Shown: positions 11,515 through 24,392 of the stretch, piece by piece | Layout of the letters: every line of letters starts with the position of its first letter | Numbering within the stretch: position 1 is the stretch's first letter | Source of the DNA: Pohlia nutans | Lineage: Eukaryota > Streptophyta > Bryopsida > Bryales > Mniaceae | Length of the DNA: 64,000 nt | Assembly (NCBI GenBank): GCA_022496805.1 | Contig: CM040093.1 | Location: 14,858,213-14,922,212, forward strand | Reading direction: 5' to 3' | Notes under the pieces: generated by a model | Database searches by the model: none | Seen by the model: only the letters and a program-made list of their open reading frames with translations | What the model was told of the DNA's origin: nothing | Program-made: the position numbers and the translations under genes

Positions 11515-11868
11515 GAGTTATTTGTAAAGTCAGCAGAGGGTAGCCAATCTGCAACATGGAGTTTTTGGCCTTAATATAGAATTTTTTGTTACCCACTCAC
11601 GCAAGCCACCAAGCTCCTTCCCTTGGGGGAGCATGAGGTTGGTGTGGGGTATGTGGAGATTCCTCCATGGGAACTCAAGTTAGGGTTTGGGGGAGCTTCT
11701 CTTGCGTTGGGGAGGCTCAAGGTTTGAATCTACCTAACAACGCAATGTTTTGTGATTGATTGAAAAAAAAGAGCTAGAACTCGTTTTTTCCGCCTTTCAA
11801 ACTAAAAAATTAGTTCTGTCTTGTCTTTCCTCTTGTGGAAACTTTTTGCTTGACTTTACGGATAACTC
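11515..11868. mobile_element. MITE with GAGTTA..AAAG ends, copy 2
   Basis: GAGTTATTTGTAAAGTC on the left and GACTTTACGGATAACTC on the right, 354 bp, no coding capacity. Same termini as 3650-3905. Confidence 0.7.
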
Positions 11869-11942
11869 TAATGTTAAATTCCAAAGCTTGCAAACTCATA
11901 GTGCAACTGCTACAAGACGATGCTGACAAGAGAAGCAGGGCT

Positions 11943-12149
11943 TCATGGTTTTAAAAATGCATGACGAATTCAATCAATCATATTGTGAAAAATATAATTC
12001 AAATGAGATCAGATTTTATATCATTGGAATCAAAAAAAACATTCCATGTGTTAATCAAGTGTTGTTGAACAAAGGGAACTCCACTTAGAATCTACTCAAA
12101 AATGCTATATACAATGAGGCCCAATTCAGGCTCCTTGGTCCTTTAGGAG
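11943..12149 (-). mobile_element. TTAA-type MITE, family A, copy 2
   Basis: Reverse orientation: the body matches family A, and the right edge is CTCCTTGGTCCTTTAGGAG followed by TTAA (12150-12153). The other end is lost near the GGCTTCATGGTTTTAAA block. Confidence 0.75.
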
Positions 12150-12432
12150 TTAATACACTGAACACACAGGTCTATCGAAGAAAATTATAATGAAGTACAA
12201 AGTAGCGGCCTCCACTGAAACTCCCTAATTCTTCTGCTCAAACAGAAAGTTAATCCCAAAGCCTGCAAGAGTTAAACTGCATTGAGCCTGACGGTGCTGA
12301 TGAACGGGTACTGTACAAGTTCAATCTGATATCTTATTTCTATACTGAATCTACATAACATTCAGTAGCCTTCATGCCCACTGCATAACATCCAGGAGCT
12401 CTGTGATTGTTGCCTTCTCCCCAACAGAATGA

Positions 12433-12496
12433 TGTGGAATATCCCACATCATTTCATCTCCCAAATGAAATGATGTGGGATATTCCACATCACATC
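12433..12496. repeat. Near-perfect palindrome, ~28-bp arms
   Basis: ATGATGTGGAATATCCCACA and its complement face each other across CTCCCAA. The arm sequence is a fragment of the dispersed repeat at 985-1170 and 12690-12850. A strong hairpin in DNA or RNA. Confidence 0.75.
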
Positions 12497-12977
12497 AGTA
12501 GCTATGGGGGCAAGTGGCATTAAGTAAGAGCAACTAACCATGGTGAACAATAATCAAAAGCACTCACTCAGTCACAATTCAACAGTGTTTTGTAATTATT
12601 TATTTGATTCAATAGCCCATTCAATTACAAATCACTAGTCACTCCATGTATAAAGGTGGATGAAACTAAAAGGTAGCCTTCTTTGAAGACTACTGAATGT
12701 TATGATTGCCTTTCCTTCATGCACTTTGCTCATCACCTTGAGCCTCCACCTGTTCACTTAGCTACTGATGCAGTACTGTTGGGTGTGGAATATTCCACAC
12801 CATCTACTGCAGAGCCAACGCAGAGACAGTACATGCTACTGATTGCTATGTATACATAAATGGCAAAGCCTGCCAAAGCAAAAAGTGCGCGATATGGTGA
12901 CCATACAGTTTCTATCATGCACTCCACCACAAGAGGATTTGAAATTGGTGAAAGCGCCACCATTCATTCTACATTAG

Positions 12978-13445
12978 TTACAAGACGATGCCGATGCTGA
13001 GAAGGGAAGCGACGATGGTCAAGCCACTGGCCAGCATGCTGAGGAACGAGTCCAGCTTGCTGGAGCGAGAGATGCCGTGTGTGGAGATGGCCCTCTGCAC
13101 GTGCGGGCACTGCATGGCGTGCTCTCTGCTCTGGTACCCCGCCCTCTGGTAGTTGATGATCTGGTAGTTGTTGATCACCTGGTACGGCATCTGCTGATAC
13201 GGGGCCACCTGGTCCGGCATCTGCTGATACGGGGCCATCTGGTACGGCATCTGCTGATACGGGGCCACCTGATAGGGCACCATTTGGTAGGGGGAGACCA
13301 TTTGGTAGCCCATTTGGTACGGGGATCCCATTTGGTAGCCCATTTGGTAGCCCATTTGGCTACGCTGGCGAACCGGTGCGTGCCGACGCCGCCCCTGTGG
13401 AGCGCCCGTGTAACGAGCCACCTGACGATGCCCTCGGCCCGACAT
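12978..13445 (-). CDS. Small Q/Y/M/P-repeat protein with hydrophobic C-terminus
   Basis: A single-exon frame of 155 residues from ATG 13445 (MSGRGHRQVARYTG); the frame is open upstream to 13547, but that extension has no obvious merit. After a basic N-terminus (RRRHAPVRQR), residues ~35-95 are a repeat of YQMG and APYQQMP units, low in charge and rich in Gln, Tyr, Met and Pro. The last ~27 residues, after SSKLDSF, are a hydrophobic stretch (LSMLASGLTIVASLLSIGIVL) ending at the stop, as in a tail-anchored membrane protein. I recognise no family. It recalls XYPPX-repeat proteins with a C-terminal membrane module but lacks their cysteines. The repeat is strongly biased in all frames, so it could be a lineage-specific gene or a chance open frame. 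Confidence 0.5.
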   Translation of the reverse strand: MSGRGHRQVARYTGAPQGRRRHAPVRQRSQMGYQMGYQMGSPYQMGYQMVSPYQMVPYQVAPYQQMPYQMAPYQQMPDQVAPYQQMPYQVINNYQIINYQRAGYQSREHAMQCPHVQRAISTHGISRSSKLDSFLSMLASGLTIVASLLSIGIVL

Positions 13446-14306
13446 TAATTGCGTGCTGCACACGTACCGTAACCAAAGCAAAACTGATCGAAGGAATAAC
13501 ACACGTTCACAAATCTCTCGGAAGAATCGCAAACTGAGTACGTTCAACCAGGAACAAGACTCCTACACAGCTCGAATCGTTTCCGAATTGCAGGACGCGA
13601 ATGAATGAATCAAGCAGCATACAGGAATTCTGATCAACTGATCGATCAACACGACTGATAGATCAACAAGCTAGCAATCAACCAAGCAGCATACAGGAAT
13701 TCTGATCAACTGATCAACACGACTGATCGACAAGCAGCTGCTAGGGGTTCGATCAAGCTGGAGATCGATGCAACCGATGAAACAGTGTGTAGTTACAAAT
13801 GAGATCATTGTGTGAATGCTGACTTTGCAATTTATGCAAGCTTCAAGTGGCCGGCCTTTGACTGTTTACAGACACAGTAAATCCTACCGACGATCCACAA
13901 GTTAAGGGCGCCATCCACCTTCATCGGAGTCGGCTGTCAGTGAACAGTTACTGTCGGCAAGATGATATTTCAATGAATTATTGATCCGGTAACTTACCTT
14001 TGACTATTTCAAGTGTTCCTTTATGGTAGTTACAGACTTACAGGCTGCAGAAAACTGAGTGGGAATTAGCGCGCCATGCATCATCACCCACTTGGGAGTC
14101 GGTCTAGGCAAGTTGGGAGAGGCAATCGGCAAGGTGATATCTTATTACCTTTACCATCGGAGTGGATGCACCAGTAGAAAAGGTGGTGCACTAGTGGACA
14201 TGCTCAGGCAAAATCTCGGTGCATGCCTCGAATCGGGCATCTTCCTTGGCAGTGCTACTTTTTCAATTAGTGATGTTCTAAAGTTGGAAAAGTTGCATTG
14301 AATTTA
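13446..14306. other. Upstream region of the small Q/Y/M gene
   Basis: Contains a direct repeat of AAGCAGCATACAGGAATTCT followed by GATCAACTGATC at about 13612 and 13685, and many TGATCAAC motifs between 13620 and 13760. No other gene recognised. Confidence 0.5.
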
Positions 14307-14426
14307 TTGTTCAAAGTTTCAATGGTGAGTGCTTCAACATTTTTAAATAGGGTTGGCCGGTGAGGTTGACTGGAATGCCATGATGGTGGGAATCAAAGGA
14401 AAAGTGATGGATCATTGGAATCAACC
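14307..14426 (+). pseudogene. CYP51 last-exon relic
   Basis: Matches exon 6 of the CYP51 at 8314: TGCTTCAACATTTT, then GGTTGGCCGGT, then a 12-bp loss, then GACTGGAATGCCATG and GGTGGGAATCAAAGGAAAAG. The 3' UTR of the same duplicate reappears at 20893, so everything between (~6.4 kb) is later insertion. No upstream exons are visible; it cannot encode a P450. Confidence 0.85.
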
Positions 14427-15302
14427 CTTGTCATAGCAAGCAAGCCCCATCGGCTTAGTTATGAGAGAATAAGGGGAAAAAAGTAGATTTTCTGAACCAA
14501 AATTGAAATGGATTGGTGTTTTGGAACGGTCATGAAAAAGTGAGGCTAGATTCCGCAAATATGCCTCTTTTTAATTAGTAAATTGTGCATTCCAAAAAAC
14601 CGGAAAGAACATTGACGGTGGTAGGAGGTAAGGGGTCGGATAGCTTGAGTGCATGGAGGTCAGGGTAGCAAAGGCAAGATGAGAGCTAACACAATGTTAA
14701 AACTAAAATAAAATAAAATAAAATAAAAACCGAATACTCCCTCAGGGAGTGCACTATTCGATAAAGCCAGGAATCACGTGCGTGCATCACCTTTATTAAA
14801 ACACCCCTGTATACTTCTTTTTTTGGTTAAAATTAAGCAATATATGTACAAATCTCACAGTCTCAAAATACATTTCCTCATATACACATTAACACATGGG
14901 CTAAAAATGAGGAATTTAACTCCAAGCCCTATGTATATCTACTTTCCGCTCAATCGAAATATGTCTCCTATACATACATTTTGTACATGCTCATTGTTCT
15001 AAATAATACCCTTGTTGTGCACGCACGTGTATAATTATAGTACTTGAAGAGTGCACTCCCTAGGAATACTCCAAGGTGCAACACATGGCCAAAAAAAACA
15101 AAAAAAACAAAATACTTGGCCAAGATGCAGTACATGGCATGAATGAAAAAAATAAATTAAAAAATAATCTTCCAAGCACAACTAAGTTACAGTCTGCCAA
15201 TTGTAATTATAACCCCGCTTTAAATATAATTTACCTCCATAAATGTAATAATTTTCTACCCCCAACTTGGGGACAAAGAAAAAAAATGTAATTTGTTATT
15301 TG
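14427..15302. other. Inserted non-coding DNA
   Basis: 14440-14590 is a truncated copy of the family C TTAA element (shared GGCTTAGTTATGAGAGAATAA). The rest shows low-complexity AAAAT/AATAA tracts and no gene. Confidence 0.5.
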
Positions 15303-15756
15303 TAAGAGCATCCACACCCCTGCTCGTTATCCGCACTCTCCAAAGGGCTCGTCGAGGGATCAAGATCTGTCCAGGGACTCGCCAAAAATTTGGACCCCCA
15401 CCCTCGCGCATGAAATGTGCAGAAAATGAGGGAAGGATTTGTGGAAAGGTGTGCGCTGGCTGGGATTTGAAGGTCACGTTGACCGATCTTCACGCTGGTC
15501 TGCCACGGAGTCGCGGCCACGGCGGTTTTAGAGGAGTCCCGACTGCTGAGGTGGAGATTGAGGTGGCCGGGGCAGCGGGCCTGCAATTCGGCCTTGGGTG
15601 ACTGTGAGCTCTTTTTGCCCCTGTCTATAACTGCGAGCTCTGTCTCAAGTACTGTCTGCTCTTCTTGGGTGACTGAGCTCTTCTAGCAAGTCTTTATTTT
15701 AGCTGTGGGTTCTTTATTTTAGCTTTCACGGTTTAGGGTTTTAGGTAATTGCTAGT

Positions 15757-17052
15757 ATGGATCAGTGGCAGGAACGCCTTCGTGCCACTCGGGAGCTCTT
15801 TTTGGAGGACGATGAGGAAGACGATTTCAATGTTAATTGGATGTTGAAATTAGGGTTGAGTGCACCGCGTGGTTTAGGACCGAGCGTTGTCCGAGGATCA
15901 CGTCCAGGGAAATCGCCCAACATTGATAGGCATAGACACGAGATGCATGCCCGCATGATATCTGATTATTTTGCAAATGAACCAGTGTATGGCCCAAATT
16001 TTTTCCGCCGTCGTTACCGTATGCAGCGGTCATTATTTTTGACCATATTGCATAGGGTTTGTGCCAGAGACGAATACTTTGTTCAGAAAACAGATGCGTG
16101 TGGTTTTTTAGGGTTGTCCCCTCATCAGAAGATCACATCAGCTTTGAGGATGTTGTGTTACGGTTTGTGTGCGGATGCTACAGACGACTATTGTTGGACT
16201 AGTGAAACCACCGCTATGATATCTATGAAACGGTTTTGCATTGCGATTAGGGCTGAGTTTGAGGCTTATCGTATGAGGCAACCTACACGTGCCGACTTTG
16301 ATAAACAATTGGCAATTAATGCCGATCGTGGCTTTCCAGGGATGTTTGCCTCACTTGATTGTATGCATTACGAGTGGAAGAATTGCCCGGTGGCTTGGCA
16401 GGGGGATTTTGGTGACAAAGATGGAAAGAAGTCCATTATTTTGGAGGCCGTGGCGGATTGTAGATTGCACATTTGGCATGCGTTTTTTGGGTTACCGGGT
16501 TCAAACAACGACTTGAACGTGTTGGATTGGTCACCGTTGATCCACAACATGTTGACTAGCGAAGCTCGTGACATGCAGTTCGAGGTTAATGGGTGTCAGT
16601 ATGATCGGTATTATCTTCTCACGGACGGCATATATCCTGAGTGGTCTTGCTTCGTGCAGAGCATCCACCAGCCGCAAGATGAGCGGCGCAGCTATTTTGC
16701 GGAAAGACAAGAGGCCGCGCGCAAGGATGTTGAAAGATGTTTTGGTGTGTTGCAGGCTCGTTTCGCGATTATTCGAAACCCTTGCCGCCAGTGGAGCATG
16801 GAGGTAATATCCAACATTATGTTCACATGTTGTATTTTGCACAACATGATCATTGATGACGAAGAAGGTGTTGAAGGACTAGATGATATCATTGGTGAGT
16901 TGCATGAGGGTAATGTCCCATTGCAAAGAGGTTTGTCATTTGATGAGTTGGTCACAAGTACCATGGACATTGCAAATGCGGACACTCATTTTGGTCTCCG
17001 TGGTGATCTAATTGAGCACTTGTGGATGTTGAAGGGCGCCAATTTGGCATAA
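15757..17052 (+). CDS. PIF/Harbinger transposase (DDE_Tnp_4)
   Basis: 431 residues in one uninterrupted exon. The DDE triad is readable: Asp201 in FASLDCMHYEWKNCP, Asp290 in LTDGIYPEW and Glu326 in RKDVERCFGVLQARF, each in the context typical of the plant Harbinger nuclease. The N-terminal part (~75-190) has the usual helical segment around FFRRRYRM and LSPHQKITSALRMLCYG. It cuts and joins the element ends in the nucleus but in this superfamily needs the Myb-like accessory protein, which is broken here. ATG 15757 lies 450 bp inside the left terminus. The frame is intact, so the copy is recent or was until recently active. Confidence 0.95.
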   Translation: MDQWQERLRATRELFLEDDEEDDFNVNWMLKLGLSAPRGLGPSVVRGSRPGKSPNIDRHRHEMHARMISDYFANEPVYGPNFFRRRYRMQRSLFLTILHRVCARDEYFVQKTDACGFLGLSPHQKITSALRMLCYGLCADATDDYCWTSETTAMISMKRFCIAIRAEFEAYRMRQPTRADFDKQLAINADRGFPGMFASLDCMHYEWKNCPVAWQGDFGDKDGKKSIILEAVADCRLHIWHAFFGLPGSNNDLNVLDWSPLIHNMLTSEARDMQFEVNGCQYDRYYLLTDGIYPEWSCFVQSIHQPQDERRSYFAERQEAARKDVERCFGVLQARFAIIRNPCRQWSMEVISNIMFTCCILHNMIIDDEEGVEGLDDIIGELHEGNVPLQRGLSFDELVTSTMDIANADTHFGLRGDLIEHLWMLKGANLA

Positions 17053-17726
17053 TTTATAAAAGTGTGACTAGTTTCACATTCATGGTGTTTTGATCCCACT
17101 ACTTCCAAAATGTATGGATTCTAAAAGTTTGCCTTCAATGGACTTGCAATTTGCATGTAATTGAGTTTTGAGAATCTTGTCCTAAGTTAAGATTTTCAAA
17201 AGGTTCATTTCAACTAAATGTTTTATATCTTTCCAAAATAAAATTCTAGATGACCACCGGTTTTCAGAATGACCATTCCTTTTGTTCACCAATGGTGGAT
17301 TTTAATGTTTGTTTAGCTGGTTAAATACACAAACATTTTAGAACGGGGAAATTTGTGGAAAGGATTATTCATTTTAAATTGACAAAGTTAATTGATCCTA
17401 GTGTGAAAAATATAATGTACATGGTACTAAATTTTATATCACCATAACTAGGGAATGTGCCAATCTTTGTGTGAACACCACAATTTATTATCTCTAAGCT
17501 ACAAAGAGATCTTCAATCCATCACAATAAAGATCATCCACAAATTGTCTATAATTTGACCATAATTGAATTACAAAATTATTGAGCCTTGCAATGATATA
17601 TCTAATTGTATGGATAGATCAATTTTGGTTCAATTTGGCCATACATATTGCAATATACGTGTGTGTAACAGAAAAATGGATGCTTAAATTTTCCAATAAT
17701 ATACAAAAGTGTGACTGCTATCACAT
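17053..17726. other. Non-coding interior of the Harbinger element
   Basis: AT-rich spacer between the converging transposase and accessory genes; presumably holds both 3' UTRs. No gene seen. Confidence 0.6.
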
Positions 17727-20096
17727 TTATTCGTAAAAACTATGGCCATTTAACGCTAAATCAAGGTCCAAGCCAAGATCTAGGTCTTTGTTTCGTGAAT
17801 TGTCCTGTACTCCCAAGACATTCCATGTGGTGGGCATTCCCGGCCCAACATGCTCAATGTCATCCCATGGCACACTATCGCCACGGATATCAACATATGA
17901 ACTGCACTGGCCTACAACATCACTAGAGAAACCACCGAGCGCATCCCCACCCACTTGGAATTGCCGGCTAGATGGTTCATGCTCGTCAAAGGCATGTTGA
18001 GCCTGCAAAAAAAAAACAACATAATTTTCCCACAATCACTCTAACGAACGACAAGCTCATCCACATGAACACAGATCTACTAGGAAACCAGAGCCCCGGC
18101 ACGACGAGAATGACAAGAATCCAGAGCATGAATTCGTGACCCTTGTCCCACAACAAATCCTTACAAGAAGAGGACCAAAACGACCAACAAACATGAAGAG
18201 GAATCATAAAAAGGACCAGATCATGCATTCTAGTATGAAGAGGACCATGATCAGTCACATGGGATCAGCTCACAGCAGGCCAGCCACTGCAGCTCCGTCA
18301 CAGCAGCTCCCGGCCACTGCAGCTCCCGACCACTGAAGCCACAGCAGCTCCGTCATAGACTCACAGTAGCTCCGTCACAACAGCTCCATCACAGCAGCTC
18401 CGTCACAGCATCTCCCGGCCATGAAAGCTCCGGTCACAAAACAATTGACTACGGAACAATTCAAGAGTACACAAAAAAACAAGAGTACAGGAGATGAACT
18501 TTGGAACTCACCTCGCATTTGTGACGGTCTTCTTTGTCGGACTTGGGCAATTCAACGATTTCTCTATCCTCAGGCTCCAAATAATTTTGTCTACCTTCAT
18601 GGTTCATCTCGGGATCACACTCTTCATCGTCACCTACAATGTCAAATTCTCCTCGCGCCTCCCGCATTTGCCTCAGCGTCTCCTCATCATCCCGAGCTCT
18701 TCTTCGCGCCACTTGTTGTGCCCGTGCCGCCTCGGCCATTTCCGTTGCTTCATGCTCGTGTTGTTCGCGCAACTCAATGGCCGCAGATTCCGCCCTTCGA
18801 CGTCGTAATTTGAGTAGCTCTTCCTCTCGAAGCAAACGAATATATTTTTGAGCCTCGGGCGTGGTAACTTGGTCCATTGGTGCGGTGAACAAGAGCAACA
18901 TGTTGTGATACTCGAGACTTGCCGCTTTACGTAGGGTTGCTTCCACCATCTTCTCGGCGGCCTTCGCTTGGGTCAAAGCGGCTCGTTCGTGGACCTTGTC
19001 TGCACGTTGGGCATCTTTGGCTGCTTTCGTGCCACCGGGCTTCAAGGTGAATGCCATGCTTGTAGTTGCCTCACCTGTCGTTTCCAAAGCACTCACAGAC
19101 TTCTCGGTGTCCACTTGGAAACCCGATTGGGACTCGTGGTCAGAAGAACCAGAAACCCTCCTAGACGGAGTTGTCTGTCGTGATGTGCAAACACCGTCAG
19201 CCCATCGCGGGAAATCCTTCACCAATTCCTAGCAGTGTTCATACATGAAGTCGGTGTTCTTAGCGCGTTTAGTACGATACAAATCTTTAGCCATGCGAAT
19301 TGTATCTGCTTCTTTAGTGCGACTTTTGTTTAACCTTTTGATTTGATTATAGGCACCAATGAATTTTTCCACATCGTGTTTAATAGTGCCCCATTTCGAT
19401 TCCAATGATCGCGCACCCCTATGCCCCCCCCAGTCTACATTGTTCATAATGCAAAAAAATTCGTTCCCAAAAAGCGTTACCCTTCTGCTGATTCCCGCAA
19501 ATGGGGTCCTGAGAAATGGCCAGGACACTTCTCGCCAACTGGCGCTCTTCCTCAGGCACAAAATTTTTCCCTTTCAATGGGCGTACTGATCCTACACCAC
19601 GACCACGGCCCCGACTACGCCCAATTTCCTGAAAATCATCATTTCCTCTAGCTAAACCACTAAACCCTAAATTGGAGTGATTACTCACCTGTGATTGAAG
19701 GCCTGCTGCACCAGCCGAATCCTGCCAAGGACCTGCAAGCGCTGATCGATCGGAGACCTCCGCTCCCAAATCCGGTCCCTGATCATAAAATTCTCGATGA
19801 TCCCTGGCTCTCGATTGGCGTCCCGACGCTCCCCTGCCGCGCCCGCCAGCACCTCGCAGAGACTCGGCGAATTCGAGTCGTGGACTTGGCCTCCCCCGCT
19901 GCAGACCGTCGAAGTGCACTTGATCTTCACGCTCGTGCCCCTGAACCCCAAATCGGAAATCCGTCGCCTCGGGATCACGTCCTGCTCGCACCAGCTTGCA
20001 CTAATCCCCTGTGACCGCACCATCAGAACGACCACGTCCTCCTCGCAGCGCCAGCGCACGCCCCCGACCTCCTGCCATCGCTCCATTCCTACCAAA
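17727..20096 (-). pseudogene. Harbinger accessory Myb/SANT-like gene, broken
   Basis: Last exon 18002..17727 (begins AQHAFDEHEP after a TTTTTTTTTGCAG acceptor), preceded by exon sequence from 18512 upward (donor GAG/GTGAGT). Conserved landmarks of the plant Harbinger DNA-binding protein: FVPEEERQLARSVLAISQDP, then GNQQKGNAFWERIFLHYEQ, ARSLESKWGTIKHDVEKF, NKSRTKEADTIRMAKDLY, TDFMYEHC, and a basic coiled coil (RLLREEELLKLRRRRAE). Two lesions: a run of eight C at 19424-19431 where seven would keep frame between LHYEQ and ARSLESKW, and a TAG at 19229-19231 where EHC is normally followed by Trp. The 5' exon between ~19690 and 20096 is uncertain, with two open frames. One lesion could be a sequencing error, but two independent ones argue for decay. 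Confidence 0.85.
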
Positions 20097-20307
20097 TAAA
20101 ATAGAACCAAATCTACAACAAATCTGCCGGAATTTGGGCGCGCTGAGAAAACTCCACCACTCTGCAAAATGGCGAGCTGCGTTGGGTTTTTGGCGAGCCC
20201 GCTCACGAAATAGCCCTTGCCCGAGTGCGGTGGAGGCGGTATTCATGCCCGGGCCCGCCAAACGTCATCCCGGCCAACTGTAACGCGCAAGGGTGCGGAT
20301 GCTCTAA

Positions 20308-20892
20308 GAGTCTTGTACTCCCTCGTTTGTAAACTTCCCTCTTTAAATGAAATATTTGGATGAATGTACGTCAAAATTTTATATATTCATCTAAAGAGAT
20401 ATGGATAAGCAATACAACACGTACAATGTTGTACAAACAAGTGGCTATGGTTCCGGAAAGTGGATTCCCTTACTAATTTCATCGTACCAAGGTTCTCCTA
20501 CAATATACCTTGTCATGTTTTCATCTACACTTGTGGAGCTCTAGGTGGGTTAGTGACTTAGAGGCTATGTACTCCCTTTGTCCCATAATAAGCTTTATTC
20601 TGCTCAAACTAACTACTATTGGTTTAGTGTCTATACCATTGTGCTCAGTGTCCACACCATTAGACTACAATGGCAGAGTTAATTTAGGAATTTTCCTTCA
20701 ACATAAAGTTTACTATGAATGGGGCAGAGGAGTGATCAAGTACAAGTTGGTGGGTTTTTAATTGGAAGACTCTCTAGGTATGTTCATTTTTTCCTGATGT
20801 TATTACTGTGAATTTTGATAATTTTCTTCAAACGAAATACCTCTCTAAATGTAAGAATCTGCTCACTCCAGAGAACTTACAATTAGAGAGGG
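20308..20892. other. Inserted non-coding DNA with Stowaway-like end
   Basis: TACTCCCTTTGTCCCATAAT at 20570 is the typical left terminus of a Stowaway (Tc1/mariner) MITE; I could not find its partner. TACTCCCTCGTTTGTAAAC at 20325 may be another. No gene. Confidence 0.5.
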
Positions 20893-21460
20893 CACACTGT
20901 AATATGCAAATGAGCTTTGTGGGCGATTTTGGCTTCATTTATAATTCTTGGGGATAGTTCTTTGCTTGACTTTGGTGCAAGGGCTGCAGTGAACCCCCTT
21001 TGTATGAGGTAATGTGATTCAGCTCCTTCATTTATAAAAACGTAGGCAAATGCGAAATTGCACATATTAACATTCTTTAGCAGCCCCACTTTTCACCCTT
21101 GGGAATCAGCATTCCAGGCCAGAATAGATGCAAGAACTGTAATCATTTGGAGAATCAAAGCCATCTTTAGTTAAAGATGGCTTGGCAACTCAACAAGTTT
21201 ATGTTTTTTTAGTAGATTCTGCATGTTCCTCATCATCAATTCCCTGTTCAGATGTTGATTCTCTGCACAAGCAAAAGGGTATGCTGCAATACTAGCTAAA
21301 GAATGTTATGCATTGTAGAATAGGAACCCGATTATACTGAGGGATTTTTTCACCTAGAAAATGCCAATCATTTCGTAGAGAAGCTCTTGCTTTTCTCCCT
21401 TCGGTACTATGATGTGAGGTATCTTTAAATATATGTTGAGGAGGCAACCATGAGCAATAG
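20893..21460 (+). pseudogene. 3' UTR of the duplicated CYP51, interrupted
   Basis: From ATATGCAAATGAGCTTTG (equivalent to the CYP51 stop region at 8450) the sequence follows the CYP51 3' UTR to 21061, is interrupted by a 248-bp MITE, resumes at CATTGTAGAATAGGAACCC (21311) and ends near GAGGAGGCAACC. It pairs with the exon relic at 14307-14426. Confidence 0.85.
21063..21310. mobile_element. MITE family G, copy 1 (inside CYP51 relic 3' UTR)
   Basis: Ends TTAACATTCTTTAGC and GCTAAAGAATGTTATG are inverted, with a central palindrome CCATCTTTAGTTAAAGATGG. The live CYP51 3' UTR reads AATGGCATTGTAGAATAGG without it, giving the empty site. Second copy at 42158. Confidence 0.8.
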
Positions 21461-21696
21461 ATAGATAAGAACTCCAGACCTCTTTCGAAGCTGGCGTGAA
21501 TAAAGTATCTGTTCGATCCGCCCATGAGTTCAGTGCCCACCAAACAAAATGCCATAGGTGAAAATCTACTCTCCCCTTTCGAGGGTAGACACTTTAGTAA
21601 CCAGTAACCAAAAGCAACCAAAGGCCATTAGCTCGGTGAAAGTGTGTAAGTCATTTGTTTGTATAAATTTTCTTTTTCTCTTTTGATGGTTGTTAA

Positions 21697-22074
21697 CCCT
21701 TAACGTCAAGAGGGCCTGGGCGAGGCAGCCCGCAAGGCATCTAAATTTTCGGAGGAAAAAAAAAAAAAAAAAAAAAAAAAATGAAAAAAATGCAAAACGG
21801 CTCTGCTGGGCACTGCTGGCATTGTAGCACTGTAGCACTGCTGAATTGCTGAACCTCAGCTGCCCCAACTTCAAAAGTTGTTCAATTTGATAACTTTGAT
21901 TGCTTACCAACGATTCCACAATCTTTCAAATGAGGTGCAAATTTGGAATCTAGATCGCTTTTTCAGTAGCTTTCCAACGCACTAATCCCCGCTTGATTTG
22001 GTTGAGAAAATCCAATTTTTTCTTCATTATTCTCTTTTTACTAAGCCCATGGGGCTTACCTTGACGTTTAAGGG
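21697..22074 (-). mobile_element. TTAA-type element, family C, copy 2 (inverted)
   Basis: TTAA (21693-21696), CCCTTAACGTCAAG on the left, CTTGACGTTTAAGGG and TTAA (22075-22078) on the right, 378 bp. The interior is the reverse complement of 9024-9395, including the poly-A/T run. Confidence 0.85.
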
Positions 22075-22078
22075 TTAA

Positions 22079-24137
<2,059 letters not shown>

Positions 24138-24392
24138 TGAAGTGAGAATGTATGAGAAAAATAAGACTTGCTCAAAATTTTCAATTGCATACTTTTCTTC
24201 CAATTTTGAAAATGTTCCACTATGGAGATTTGTCGCTCTTCACTTTCACAATTTACACGATGTTAGTTACTTTTATACTAAATTTGAGAAATAGGAGAAT
24301 GATTTAACATATTGAAAACAATATTGCAACTAGAGGAGGTGCAAACCATTACCAAACACATTCAATTTTATGGTGAACTTGGTTTTATTTAA

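Larger units (their letters stand above)
15306..20304. mobile_element. Complete PIF/Harbinger DNA transposon (4,999 bp)
   Basis: Target duplication TAA at 15303-15305 and 20305-20307. Inverted ends GAGCATCCACACCCCTGC (left) and, complemented from the right, GAGCATCCGCACCCTTGC. It carries a transposase on the plus strand and a Myb/trihelix-like accessory gene on the minus strand, the standard two-gene layout of plant PIF/Harbinger elements. The 3-bp TAA/TTA duplication is diagnostic for the superfamily. Confidence 0.95.
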
